Assembly: GCA_003993805.1 (NCBI GenBank)
Contig: RSEF01000031.1
Span: 23,401,108 to 23,465,107, forward strand
Length of the DNA stretch: 64,000 bases
From: Himantopus leucocephalus
Taxonomy: Eukaryota; Chordata; Aves; Charadriiformes; Recurvirostridae
Reading direction: 5' to 3'
Positions 41,723 through 54,548 of the stretch are shown here, piece after piece. Positions within the stretch are counted from its first letter, which is position 1, and every line of letters starts with the position of its first letter. The notes beneath the pieces are model-generated. The model searched no databases, was not told the origin of the DNA, and saw only the letters and a program-made list of their open reading frames with translations. The position numbers and the translations under genes were made by a program.

Positions 41723-44662
41723 TTAAGCTCCTTAGGTGTTGGTTGAAGTGATCTCTGTTCTGTTTCGTTGCCATTTTAATCTATACTTTTTAATTTCTGT
41801 CTAAATAGCTTCTTTCTGTAGAGTTGTAATATTTGGGAAAGAGAAAAAGCAAGATGATTCCACTTACCTCCCCTCCCCTGTCACTCGCCTCTCCCCCACA
41901 AAGTGCAATCTACAGGCTCTTCATTTATGAATGTTGTTGGTATTATCCTAAGAGCAAGGGAAAACTCTTTCTATCTTTTAAGAATATCTTTTGGCAAGTC
42001 AAATGTAATTCCTTACACAAAAAGCTGCTGCCTGAAGTCACATTTCTGTTTTAAGTAGGAAGGATGCAAGGTTAATTTATATTTTCCTTATGCTGTTTTG
42101 CAAGTTGTTGAAAATGGCATTTAAAGCCAAGAACTGAGTTCTGAGAATAGGAAGAACTTTGACATGGTCATCAAAACTTTAAATTGCTTCCTTCAATAGC
42201 TTGGATGAGAACATTTTAAAGATAAAGAAAGCAGAATAATGCAGATCCAGTTCACAGCCACTTAAAAAACAGACTATACAAGTCATCATACAATTCTGTA
42301 GGGGTGTGTTTGACCTTGGTCTACCAGTATAATCATAATATGGACCACTGAACCACAATGGTAGCAAGGCAAGACAAATAGTGAATGTTTTGCCAGTGGA
42401 TACTCTGAACACTTTGTCTCACAGATACTCAACGTATCTTCCTATCAACACATCTCTAACATATCCTTAGGAAGAAACAAACTTCCACTGCAAGATCTCT
42501 CTCAAAATGATCCTGCATTAACCTTTAGAAAACCTGTGTGAAACTTTTTTCAATCGCTAAGCAAAGGTGTCCTTTCTTCGTAATCATGTACTTTTTCCTC
42601 CAAACAAAAGCTCTGCTGCTGCTGGCTAACCTGATCTTCCGCAAAACTCATTGCATGAGTGCTCTCATGCTGGAGCAACTGCAGAAACTCACCCTGTCAC
42701 TCAGCTGCCTGTCCTGTTTGTCATTCTTCCCCTTCACTGTTGAGATCCATAACATTTAGCTATGGATAAAAGAAGCAAGTGTCTCCAATTTGGTTGGTGT
42801 TGGAAGAACAAAGGAAAATGATGACAAACTGATGAGGAAGACAAAACAAATTGAGAAAATGTGCTGTGCTTTATCTGAAGATGGAAGAAAGCATGGTAAA
42901 AACAGAAGGCATGCAAGCGGATGAAACAATTAAATATGAAGATATTAATGGCCTGGAAAAAAATCATGCAGATAGCTCGTGTATGTGAGACGTAACCATC
43001 TAACCTCACAAAAGCAAATTTTCAATTTTTATTTTAGAAAAATGTAGTCATTGTGATTCTATGTTCGGGAACTACAATCTCACAGAATAATGCTCTGCAT
43101 AATCGTTTTTCTTCTGCGCAAATATTTACATTGTATTAGTGGAAGAGTAACCCATACTCTTCCCTCCCTAGATTAAAGCATCACCACCAACTTACACAAG
43201 AAGTCATGGCTAACTGGAAACAGCTGCTAAGCCACTTGTATCTCTGGTGCTTTGTAATACCCACTAATAACTCAGAAGGATCATATCTTACATCTGCTTT
43301 TCTTCTCTTCTACATCAAAGTCTTAACAGATAGCTTGTAAGTGAAGTTGTCGTAGAAGCTAGGTCTCGAGGAGAGGCACAGAAAGCCATCCTGTGGTTGC
43401 TGCAGATGTTCCCTTCTGTACGTTTACTAATAGCTGCCTGCTGAGTTTTAACATTCTTGGAGCCAGAGTTTCCAGATGTCTCCTCCAAAATTAATACAAA
43501 CAACCAGGAAGTTTACAGAAGTGAGATGATCTAAAAATTTCTCTTTCCTCACAATTTTTTCCCTGCAACCTCTGATATGCCCAGAGGAACTGTGCACAAC
43601 ACCATGGATTTGCTGCCCTAACACAAACATGCACAACAACAGCATACCCAATAAAAGTATCACAGAAGACCCCATATCATAAATCGCCACTTCCATGTAC
43701 CAGAGACAGCCCTTGATGCTCACCAGCAGCAGTCAAGCCACCAGGCTGCACTGCCACCTCCTACTGCTGAGCATTCTGTTCACATGCTATCAGCATGCCA
43801 AAATGGGGAGCTAAGGCTGACGTTAATGCCCATCACCTCAGAGACATTATCCGTAAGTATAACAGCACAAAATGAGATACAGAACTCAACACACTAAAAT
43901 TTAATGATAATTCACCCCAATGTAGACTTGACCAATATTTTTCTGGCCATCCTATCCTGCACTGCCCTTGAGCAAAGGCATCTACTTTATTTTCTAAAGA
44001 AGTCCTTTGAACACAGAAGAGAAACTAAGATATATGATTCACATACCCAAACTTTCAAATCATGTTTTATTATAAAATGAAACCCTGCCAAATCCCGTTA
44101 TCAAATTCATCAAATATTTTCCCATTTCTCTGGAAGAATGAATGCAGCCACCCTATTATTTAAAAAAATAAAATCAAACAAAATAGATTGTACTGAGGAA
44201 CCCAGCTTCAGTGATTACTGTATTTTATTCAAGGACTCAAATTGCTTCCAGCCAGCAACCCACAACAATGGCCTCTGAGTATGCAAACAGGCATTTATTT
44301 TTCAGTGACAATTTTATGAAGATGTACACGCACCAAACAGGTCCCATGCAGGCAGTATTTACAGCCTTCCTTGCCTCCTGCCAGAAATTTTTCTTCTTCT
44401 TTAAACAAAGAACTACTGCTTTTCCTAAAGGAATGAACATTTCTAAAGCCCCGGAAATCTAGCTGCAATTAGGCAATATAAATCAAACCACTGTAATGAA
44501 GCACACAGATGACCCAGTTTTCTAACCAACATAGCAGGAAGGGTTTTTTGAAAGTATTTCTAGCAATTTTTGCATTAGCATACAATATATTTTTGTCTGA
44601 CAATACATTTTTGTTTGCCTTCCTGCAAAAAAAATTTGCATTCTGCTTTGTATTAAAAAAAA

Positions 44663-44762
44663 NNNNNNNNNNNNNNNNNNNNNNNNNNNNNNNNNNNNNN
44701 NNNNNNNNNNNNNNNNNNNNNNNNNNNNNNNNNNNNNNNNNNNNNNNNNNNNNNNNNNNNNN
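44663..44762. other. Assembly gap (100 N)
   Basis: Exactly 100 N, the conventional placeholder for a gap of unknown size. A-runs on both sides (10 before, 18 after) suggest the assembly broke inside a long A-rich tract. Apparent open frames running through the N are artefacts. Confidence 0.99.
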
Positions 44763-46154
44763 AAAAAAAAAAAAAAAAAAGAGAGAAAAAAACATTACAT
44801 TCTCCATTTTTAGCTCCTTTCTCATTTGCAAGGGAGAAATGCTTTAGTATAATTCAGGCAGAAAGAGTCTCCAAGCAGAGCCATTGATTTAAGGTTTTTT
44901 ATTTACAGTCAACAGGAGAAGCAAATAGGCTGGACACTGTTGAGAGAACACAGTTGGTTTGATAACATCCCCTTGTCACATACCCTGGCTTTGTACACAA
45001 CAGGATTTGGGTATACTTAGGCTCCCCAGCAAAAATAAAATAAAAAAAGAATACAGATATATCCGCTGTATCTTAAAACATCCTTTTCAAGTAGCTTTTT
45101 TTTTCAGATACGCTACTGTGCAATACTTCCATGTATTATATAACAGCAAGTATCCAAATCAAAGAAATATTTACTTACTTCAGGAAGGTTTGTATGACCA
45201 ATTATGTCACTATGAATAGAAATAATACATTCAATGGCTTCTTTGTCCTTTGCTATCAATGCAGAACAGTATAAAATTAAAAAAAACCCACACTATTTCA
45301 TAGGCGTCATTAGGGCTACCTTCAGAAATAACAGCAAAAAAAAAAGGGGGAAAGTATTTTCTTTAAGGATACACTGCTAGCAGGTTAAAAAACAACCTTT
45401 AAATTAATTACAATGCTAAACACCATAGGAAACTAACAGCTTGAGATATACAATAGAATTTTTAACATTTCTTCTCAGGCTGATTATTCTCTGTTTCACA
45501 CAAACCTACAAAAAATAATTGAGTTTTGCTTTTTGCTTCATCTATCTCATTTTTTCAATCTACATGATCATGCTACATATCTATATGCATGTTACTTAAA
45601 GCAAATTCAAAAGAGCATACGATATAGAGGAACATAATTTGCAAGCTATTTCAATGAGAACAAAAAAGTTCTCACTTTACACTACAAAAAATATTTCACT
45701 CAAATGCACCTGCCCTGAAGTTTACACCTAATAAAAGCCAGATGTACTTCTAATACACTGTTGATCCCTGCTCTTAATGCCTCTTTTCCCACTGCACCAC
45801 CTTAACCAAGAAAGAGGTACAGCATAGTTTTACACATCATTAAAATGTTTAAACCAAATATTACATTTTTATAATCCTAGCAATTCCTACAAAACTAAAC
45901 AGGATAAATACAGAAGCATTAAGTGACCTGCACTGAAAGATCCCTCTTAGCCTGTTACCTAATACAATAAGCACCTGAGCGATACGTGAATCAAACTACC
46001 AACTTTGTTTAACAAGTCGATCATTACTAACTGAAGCAAAAGACATGCAAATTTATTTTCAGTAAAGTTACTCTCTAAAATGAGTTTTGTCTTCTAGGGT
46101 TTATTTTACCTAAGCATAAAACTTTATTTGAAGTTAGTAATATGGAACATCAGC

Positions 46155-46194
46155 CAGGACCCCAGTCCCACATTCACTGAAATCAGTGGGAGCT
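46155..46194. repeat. Possible ancient amniote repeat fragment
   Basis: The core CACTGAAATCAGTGGGAGCT matches the pattern of the 'cactgaagtcagtgggag' motif of old amniote repeats. The similarity is short and diverged, so the assignment is tentative. Confidence 0.25.
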
Positions 46195-46785
46195 CTTATC
46201 TTTAGTGTTACCCATGAGAACAAAAGGGCCTAAATTGTTTACTTTAAAGGCTTCCTAAAAGCACTTAAAAAGTTCACTTTACAACATGCTTCTTGAGTCA
46301 CATTTCTATGTCACAGGGAGAGCAAAGCAAAAAGGCAAGTCACCCGCCCATGACAAGACCATGAGTTACATCACAGCCAGTGCTTTGGTCTTGCTCCATA
46401 CAACCCATCACCTCTGCCAGCCCAAGGCAGCCAAACCCAGCAGCTTTGCAGCAGTATCTCCAGCAAGAACATCCACAGTCACTAAAAATGTTCCTTGGCT
46501 CTGCTCTGGCCATAAAGCTGCTCTAGGTGGCTGGAGCTTGGCCACCACTGAGAGGGACCAGACAAGAAGTGACTCAGAAAGCAGCTTCACCCCAGGGCCA
46601 GCACCACTCACCTACCTGCTGCCTGCACGTGGACGGTCAGCCTCGCAGCAGCTGGGACTGGAACAGGCACGCCAGTAACACAGCTCCAACACTTTTGGAC
46701 TGATGGCCCTAGACTGGGCTGAAACAGGCTCCTGGACCCCAGGCAGGAGCACAGGCAGAACCCAGGGGAGGTCAAGGCTCGTTGG

Positions 46786-46862
46786 TGCCCCAGGGACCCT
46801 GAAGGCCCTGACCTTGGGTTGCTAATTCAATGCTCTAACCAGCAGCATGCTCCTCAGCACTC
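46786..46862 (-). repeat. Degenerate tRNA-Ile-like sequence, possible SINE head
   Basis: Read on the minus strand, this contains CTGGTTAGAGC (46842-46832, a tRNA D-arm with box A-like character), then 13 bases, then CCAAGGTC (46817-46810, the 3' anticodon stem plus variable loop), and AGGGCCTTCAGGGTCCC (46809-46793) in the place of the T-arm/box B. Order and spacing match nuclear tRNA-Ile within one or two bases. The anticodon stem has mismatches, box B lacks a proper GGTTCRANNCC, and the acceptor ends do not pair, so it is not a working tRNA. It could be the tRNA-derived head of a SINE (tRNA-Ile-derived SINEs are known in some birds) or a lone old tRNA pseudogene. I do not recognise the sequence downstream of it. 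Confidence 0.4.
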
Positions 46863-47228
46863 AGCTAGAATCACTTGGCAAGCTCAGGCTATTCTTCTTC
46901 CTAAATGTCAGCTGGCTCAATAAATAATAATTTCTGATGAGTATTATTAGCATCCGAATCATTGCCCCCAGATTACCACACTGTGGCCTGCAAAACGATA
47001 AGTTTACAAATAAAGCCGTCTTCTGGCAGAAGTGGAACAGAACAACGCCAAAGGAGACAGCTCAGTTATCTTTTCCTGAAGGCCTGGAGACGGCAACTGT
47101 GGAGTTTTGTTAAGCAATTAACACACTGTTTTATTTAATTGGTAGACAGCCGGAGCCTGTTGCAGAAAGCTGCAGAGCATTCCCATCCTGATAGTCTGGG
47201 AAAAAAAGACATGTTATATCTCTCTCTT

Positions 47229-47242
47229 ACACACACACACAC
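47229..47242. repeat. (AC)7 microsatellite
   Basis: Seven perfect AC units following TCTCTCTT, in non-coding sequence. Confidence 0.9.
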
Positions 47243-50200
47243 TTCAAACCAGCAGCTGTGGGGTTTGTGTTGTTTTGAATCCAACACGTCCTTTTCAGGC
47301 CAAAGTTACAGTCACAGTATCATCTTAGTGATGCAAGCTGTGGCTATTACAAATCAATGAAACAATCATTAAAATGTCCAAATTGCCTTATAAAATGACT
47401 GTGTTTTCCAGTGATTCTGCACCACAACTGAATTAGGAACCTGTTTGTTCTGTGGTTTCAACCTAAATAAAAAAATGCCTTAAGCACAATCCTCCCCTCC
47501 CCCCCAAAGAAAAGCAGACTTGTTTTAACATTCAACTTCCTTTACGTTTAAGACAAAATATCTCACAAAGCAACCAAACACAGAACTAGGGACTGACTTA
47601 CCAAGACACAAACAAGCTGTTAAGAGCCCTAAAAACACCATTTTAAACTCCTCTACGATGTCAGGAAAACAACATTGTTTACCTTAAGCATATATTCTAA
47701 TTACCATGCCTTCCTCACAGCTTTCATCTTTGCAGATGCAATAAAAAAAATACACATAAAAAGTAGGTTATCATATTAAAGTACCAACAGGTACTACCTG
47801 TGACCTTCTACTAGTGAAACGCTGCTTTTTAATCATGAAACGCTTCAGTGATTCACGTAATGATTTTGCTAAGTGACAAAATCTAAAGCTTAGACCATTC
47901 AATTTGACCTCAACACAAAGTTCCTTCTACTGAAAAGTCTGTCTGAACATTGTCTAACCAATAGGCCTATCACGCACTCAAGACCTTAATTCAAAGCTAA
48001 AAATACTGCTTAGAGCATATCAACTTGTTTCTTTCTTCTTCAGCTCAAGTCTGTGAACTGATTTTCAGTCTTGTAAAGAACAAAAACCATAACCCAAACC
48101 CACCACAAAGAAAAATTAAATAAATATGAGACCCTGAGCAACATTCTGTGTGCCTTTCTTGAGTGTTTCAGTAAAATCATGTTATGGAAATGGAAATGGA
48201 AATCCTTACTCAAGTCTTATTGCCCAGTTTTCCTGCTCTGGAGAACATCCTGGAGTTTCTACAAACCTCTGAAAGTCCTGAGCCACCTCCATCCAGCCTG
48301 CTTTTTCAGTGGGAGCTTACAAGCCCACAAAGAGGTGCTCCTTTGATGCTAACCCAAGGAGAGGCAAAAGAGCTAGCTGCTGCTTGGTAAGAGTTAAAAA
48401 TTGTACTCAGTTTGCAGATGGAAGAATTAGCTAGCCCCGGGGACGGTGGGAATTGAACAGCAACTAAGAAATATGTTAACTGTGGTTTTGTTTACCACAA
48501 AGCCTCTTTCCTTTGCTTTATTAATTTTTGTCATTTTAAGCTTTCTCTGGAGCCAATTTGCTTAAACACTGCTAGAGAGACAATCTTCTTTTCAGAAAAT
48601 GTCCTGGTAATACAAGAAATAAGATGTCTGGGCTTAGCTTTTCCTGAAACCGACAAATATCCTCTTTGAAGACTGGCACAGCACACACTCTGTAAGAAGT
48701 TCTAATTTTCCTTAAGTTCCTCTAAAGATTCTTTAAATTATTCTTTAAAATACATTTCTCAGTAAAACTGAGATGTAACTTCTTGACAAGTTATGAGCTC
48801 CTAGTGATAACACTTTTGTTTCCCTGGATTGCTACTATTCTTTTTACTACCTAAAAGAAGACTGTGAAAGATTGTCTCCAGATATAGATGTATGCACATA
48901 GAGGAGAATCCCATCTAAAAAGATCTCCTGATTTAAAGGCAAAACCAGATCTCAGTTTCTGCTTTTATTTTCCCTTTCAAGATTATCACAAATTATTTCT
49001 TTAAAAAGACATAGTGATTGTTACCTTTAACATTTCCTATACAAAGGTGCTTGCAAGGCTGAACTGGAGTGTCATAGGCCAATTTCAGATTCAAATAATA
49101 GGCATACAGAATAATCCATGAAGGATTCAATTCAAATGGTGGGACGAATGGTGAGACGGGGGCAAAGGCGGCTACTTGACTTTTTTTTACCCCTCTTTCC
49201 CAGCTGAGGGTAAAACTGACCATTGTCTTCAGTGGTTCCTTCCAACCTGTATAATTCTAATTACAAATAATTGAATATAACTTTTAGTCAGACATGTTTC
49301 CCTTGAATATGCATTTTTGGGCTTCCTGCTTGCTTATATTCTATCATTGATTAATCTTTACTTTCCCAAAGGTAGGTATTCAATGTGCAAGAAAATTTAT
49401 AATTGTAAGATCACCCCCAAATTTCTTTACTGAAACTCATGAGAGGGTGTTTACCTCACCCAAACTTTTAAGTTTGATACAAAAACATTTTAAAATCTTT
49501 GATGTCTTCTCCTTTAACTTTTATCAACAACTGTAATAGTGAAGTAAGATTCCTTGCTTTCCCCATGTCTCCAATTGAGAAACTGAGATGGTGATATGAA
49601 TCAGTTCACTTAACTTGGGCTTGGTTTATAACTTTAAAAAAACCCCACAGTAGTTTCTCATTAAACATTTTTCTAAATTCAAGCAATGAATTAGAAAAAA
49701 AAATAAACCTTACTTACAGTTCAGGTGGCATTCTCCACCAGATTCACAGTTTTTTGGTAGCTTGAATTCCTAGAGAATGGCTACTTAATATGCATATATC
49801 GTTTTGAGAAGAGGAGCGTCTCATAACTGATCTGGAGCCTGTTGGGCAATACCTCTAACAAGATGTGGGGATGATGAATGCCACTATCATCTTAGGATAT
49901 ATCAAAAAAGTTGTCAACAGACAGTATTACTGAAGACTCCAGTGAAGTCTTACTCTGAACACTACAAAGAATTCTTATTATCTGTAAGCGAGGGGCAGGG
50001 GAGGACATCCAAGCTGGATTAGGAACACAGAAGGAATACTGTACTGATCAAGGGTAGAGAGCTAAGAAAAGATATTAGGTCTTGCCTTCTTTAGCCTAAT
50101 AAAATGGTGACAAAAATAAAGTTACTGTAGCCAGCTAGTTAGCAAGGAGAAAGAAAAGATATTTAAGTTAAAAGCCAAAATTGCAGCAGGAACAAAAGAA

Positions 50201-50299
50201 CTGTGAATTGACTTTCAATACACTTAAGATGCAAACTGAGAGATGATTTCTAAACCATCTGAAAGAGCAAGATTCTGCAACAGCCTTTCCACAACAAAA

Positions 50300-50304
50300 A
50301 GCAG
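50300..50304. repeat. Left copy of LTR target-site duplication (AGCAG)
   Basis: The 5-bp AGCAG abutting the LTR at 50305 is repeated exactly at 50892-50896 on the other side. This is the footprint of retroviral-type integration. Confidence 0.85.
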
Positions 50305-50891
50305 TGTGGTGGGTTGACCTTGGCTAGATGCCAGGTGCTCACCAGGTGCTGCTCTATCACTCTCCTCCTGAGGCAGGACAGGGCAGGGAGAAAATACAAC
50401 AGAAAAAAACCCCATAGGTCAAGGTAAAGGCAGTTTAATAAAGCAAAGGCCATGTGTGGAAGAAAAGAAAAAAAAAATATTTATTCCCTACTTCCCATCA
50501 GCAGGTGATGTCCAGCCACGTCACAGAAAGTAGAGCTTCAGTATGCGTAGCAGTTCCTGCAGAAGACAAACATCATAGTAACGAATGCCCTTTCCTCCTC
50601 CTCCTTTCTCTTAGCTTTTATTGCTGAGCAGACGTCATATGGTATGGAATATCCCTTCGGGCAGTTTGGATCAGCTGTCCTGGCTATGTCCCCTCCCAAG
50701 ATCTTGCCCACCTGCAGCCTACTGGAGAGGGGGGAATGTTGGAGAGGCAGCCTTGATGCTGTGCAAGCACCGCTCAGTAGTAGCCAAAACACTGGTGTGT
50801 TATCAACACCTTTCTAGCTATCAATACAAAGCACAGCACTATGAGGGCTGCTATGGGGAAAATTAACCCCATGTCAGCCAGACCCAATACA
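50305..50891 (-). mobile_element. Solo LTR of an avian endogenous retrovirus
   Basis: A 587-bp LTR with TG...CA ends. In minus-strand orientation it begins TGTATTGGGTCTGGCTGAC and ends AGGTCAACCCACCACA, ends I recognise from LTRs that are abundant in neoavian genomes. Landmarks in that orientation are a CRE/ATF-like GACGTC near 50636-50631, a TATA-like AATAAAAG just downstream (50622-50615) and an ATTAAA poly-A signal at 50438-50433. No internal retroviral gene region or second LTR is present, so it is a recombinational remnant. The 5-bp target duplication fits ERVL-type elements better than ERVK (6 bp), but I cannot fix the class without a library match. It probably no longer affects LHFPL2, though solo LTRs can carry promoter activity. 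Confidence 0.9.
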
Positions 50892-50896
50892 AGCAG
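50892..50896. repeat. Right copy of LTR target-site duplication (AGCAG)
   Basis: Exact copy of 50300-50304, abutting the LTR's terminal CA at 50890-50891. Confidence 0.85.
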
Positions 50897-53800
50897 AGGC
50901 AAGAAACATTCCTAGTTTTAAGTCAGAGGCTGATGACACAATGAAAGGAATTGCATACAACCTGATTGCCTATAATAACAAGGGAATAGGCTCCCTTACA
51001 AGGGCCATCTCATCCAAAGATCTGTAAATTTTTTAGACTATGTTAGCATGTCTTCCAATCACCTCTCAGAAAGTATGTATTTAATAGCTTAAAGCCACCC
51101 CAAACCCCACTGTTAAAACTAAGGCATGCATTCTAAGTTCATTTAAAATACTCGCAAATTACTGAACATAAAAAATACAGTTTCTCATTTGAGCTTTACC
51201 AGCCCCATACAGAACTACTGTATGTATCCCATGTTTTTGATTATTAAAGGCAGCAGACAATTGCAAATAAAAGTCTTGACCATGCAAAAGATATCTACAT
51301 CAACTATGTTCATGGTGTCATGTTTAAAGAAAATGAAATACTTAGCCATTTGTGTCATTCTAGACAAAGGCTAAAAAACAAGACATGGGGGTACAAAGAT
51401 GTTTATTTTGAATGTTATTAGCTCTTTTTTTCTTTTGCAAAGTATATAAACAAAGTAATATCCATAAAAGAAAGTTATTTTGGAACAAAACATGAAAAAC
51501 TAAGGTCAAGCAGACCTCCCCAAAACCAAAGAAAAGGAAGAAATTGGTCACTTCACAAAGCACAAGCAAAACAGCCTCAGGAAAGCCATACAAAAGATTT
51601 TTTTAAAGAATACATAAACTCTGCTATAATCTTCACAGATCTCTCCAGCAGTCAAGCTAAGAGACAACACCTCTCTGGATCATAACAAACATTTCTGAAA
51701 GTTCCTTTTGTTCTCTCCATCTCTCAAAACACTGTATTTTGCTATTTTACTAGCAATGAACATTTTAATTGGCATTCGCCATTTGCTTGCTACCAGAATA
51801 AACATAATGGTGACCGTGCAAGGTGAGAAGATAAGTAACAGCCAACACAGCAGTGAGATGGAGGGCTCCCATTCCTACTGCTTGGAAGGAAGGAAACGCA
51901 CCACTCCTAATCGCCTCATGCCCCACTTCAAGTTTGGGGGCAACTCTATTATTTTCCAGAGAAAAACTATCTGCAGTTGAGTTCACAGTCCTTTTAACCC
52001 TTCAGTGTAATATGATAAAACTTAAAACTTCCAAGGGGGTTTAAAAGCTTCCAAGGAACCACTATAAACCCTAAATCAAGACATAATGTTGTCTGCTTAA
52101 TCAAGTTTGTCAAAATTTAAAAAGCAACAAATTTGTTAGGTTCTTCCACCCTCCCCCCTCATTTTTGCAGGTTCAGGACGGCAAGTTATTTCCAGGCTAC
52201 ACTGGATCAAATAATTGAAAATAATCTTATACATATAATGTACATATTTAACAAGTTTCTATTCTGCAGCAACTGATACAAAATACAGATGCGTACTAGT
52301 AGGCACTATTTTTCAAGACCTATACAGATACGAGAGAGGGCAATCACACTGGGAACAATTACCAATAGCCCTGTTTCCATGACCTTTCTTATCAATTATG
52401 AAGAAATTCATTCCAAGAACAAGAATCCAACAATTCTTTAAGTCTCAGTGACTGTCCAGTGCACCAATTTAAAATCATAATTCTGTAAGTTCCAGAGTCC
52501 CTAAATACTAACCTTTTCTCCCCCCAAACGAGCTTTCTGAAGTAGTTTTATGGACTATCTTTTTAAGTGATTTTTCCAATGAAGGCTGAGGTTTAGAACA
52601 CAACATGAGTAAGTTTTCTGACATAATTGCTTTCTTATGGTATTCAAGCAATTGAACATTGACTTGAAATCTCCTACAGGCAGAGCTGGCTGTTTTAAAT
52701 CATTGCTTTTGAAAGGACACAGATGATATGCAGCTACTTTACTCCCCAATATCCTTTACAGCATCAAAAGAGCTCTGAAATAAAGTAAGAAAATTACACA
52801 TATATACACAATCTCTCTTTCATATTCATACACATAATATATCCCAGCTCCATTCAGACGGTCCCCTGAGGTTTTGGCGCTCTAGAAAGAGTTAAATATC
52901 TGAAACAGCCCCTTTTCTTTTTCATTTATTAGTGCTGTTTTCAAAGGACCATTCAGAGAATGAAGCATAAGAAAAATGCAAATTCTCCACTCCACGCTCG
53001 ACTAACAAAGCATCCAATCAGTTCCCACTGAGCTCCAGTTGTTTCGTGTCCACATGTAAGTGATTAAGAGTACATTGTTTGAAACTTAATTCCACATCTG
53101 TTCTTCTGTGGGACTTGGAAAACAGATGAATTTTTCTGACAATTGTTTGCAGAGTGGATAATCACAAGCATGTGTAATAGTATCCCAAAGTGCAAGGGGA
53201 AAACACCATGAGTCTAAGAAGCTTTTTTTGCTTAATATTTTTGTTTCTTTTTTAAGTAAGATAAAAAAAAATAACTTGCTCTCAGATGGAAATCATTAAT
53301 AAATGCTTGAGAAGTCATCCACTATAATTAAAAAGGCAAAGCAAAATCCAGCTTTTCTTCCTAAAAGTCATCATTTCATGTCCCAGTAGTTTACACAGAG
53401 AGCCAAAATCCATATTATGGCCTGTCAGGTAACTCCTAAAAATTAGGAAGAAGTGGCAAAATCCCACAGAACTACAACACAGAAAACACATGGTTTTGTC
53501 ATGGAGCTCTACAGTTGTGAGAGAACATTCCAGACTACTACAGTATGAGAGTCAGCATCTTTTGAACGGATCACACATTTATTGAGAAGGATGTATTTTC
53601 TTTTGATCTCTGTAAAACGCTGATAAGCACAGAAAGGAAGAATAGATAACAACTTTTCACTGTAATACAAGTGCCGACAGCATCAAAGCATACTGGAGAA
53701 CGTAAGGTTCAAAACAGCACTTTTTCCATGCAAGATGCAGTTACGCTGACAAAATCTGCCCCAGTGTGCTGTGAATGCTAAATCCCACATTTGCTTAAGA

Positions 53801-54411
53801 AATAACAGGACAACTTAATGAAGGGAGGATCCACTGACAGCCATTAAATGCAACAACTGCCTCCTTCGACCCAGTAAGTCCTCAAGATGCAAAGCATTAG
53901 AGACTATGAAAGCATCAGTGTAAACTTTCTCTGTACTTTAGGCCACTGACTATTATCAGATACTGTGTTAAATGAACCTCTGGTTCACTGTTTTATTTAT
54001 AGCCTTATGACATAACTATGTACCTTTGTTTGTCCTATACATATAACGAGTGCAACGGTGACATTATCTACTGAGACTGAGAAAGAAATTCACAGGGAGG
54101 GCCCAGGGTAGATGAGACACTTTTTAAATTTTATTTTACTTAATGCTGAGCTTAAAGTAACAGTTAGTCATCTATGAGGATGTGTCAAAGAAAAGCCAAA
54201 ATTTCAGTTCAGTCACGAGAAACTGATGACACAGTCAAAGAAACCAGATACTGCTCCCAGCTCCTACAATGTTACTGTGACCTTCCCAATACTTGGTATT
54301 TTCTTAAAACTGTGGATGGCAGAGATACGTGATAACCTCACACTATAAGAGGTGGTTTTAGACTTTTCTCCACAGTTATTAGGACGAGAAACATGGACAA
54401 CAGCAGAAGCT

Positions 54412-54438
54412 CAACAACAGCAACAACAACAACAACAA
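54412..54438. repeat. (AAC)n microsatellite
   Basis: About nine AAC units with one CAG interruption, followed directly by A-rich simple sequence. Confidence 0.85.
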
Positions 54439-54528
54439 AAAAAACAAACAAACCAACCAATCAAAACAAAAAAAACACCACACCACTTTATTTGTAAAAT
54501 GAGAAATGTCATTATTTTTGGCTCTATT

Positions 54529-54548
54529 CCCGCCCCCCCCTCCCCCCC
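54529..54548. repeat. Interrupted C-tract
   Basis: A 20-bp run of C broken by a single G and a single T. It could form an i-motif or, on the opposite strand, a G-rich structure; that is inference. Confidence 0.8.

Larger units (their letters stand above)
32098..50299 (-). other. Non-coding sequence, probably LHFPL2 5' intron
   Basis: These 18 kb have no recognisable exon. The contents I can name are a T-rich simple stretch near 32744-32772, (AC)n at 38355-38368 and 47229-47242, a 23-bp A-tract at 41700-41722, a 100-N gap at 44663-44762, a possible ancient repeat at 46155-46194 and a tRNA-like segment at 46786-46862. A sub-region near 46.3-46.9 kb is GC-richer than its surroundings. Confidence 0.6.

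Noticed and set aside
44469..44847. Open frames of 112-120 codons on both strands across the N gap
   Set aside because: They are held open only by undefined codons in the 100-N gap and by flanking poly-A.
49229..49260. TTCCTTCCAACCTGTATAATTCT resembling a CR1 3' tail
   Set aside because: Only about 25 bases match the CR1 end, with no adjoining CR1 3' UTR; too short to call.
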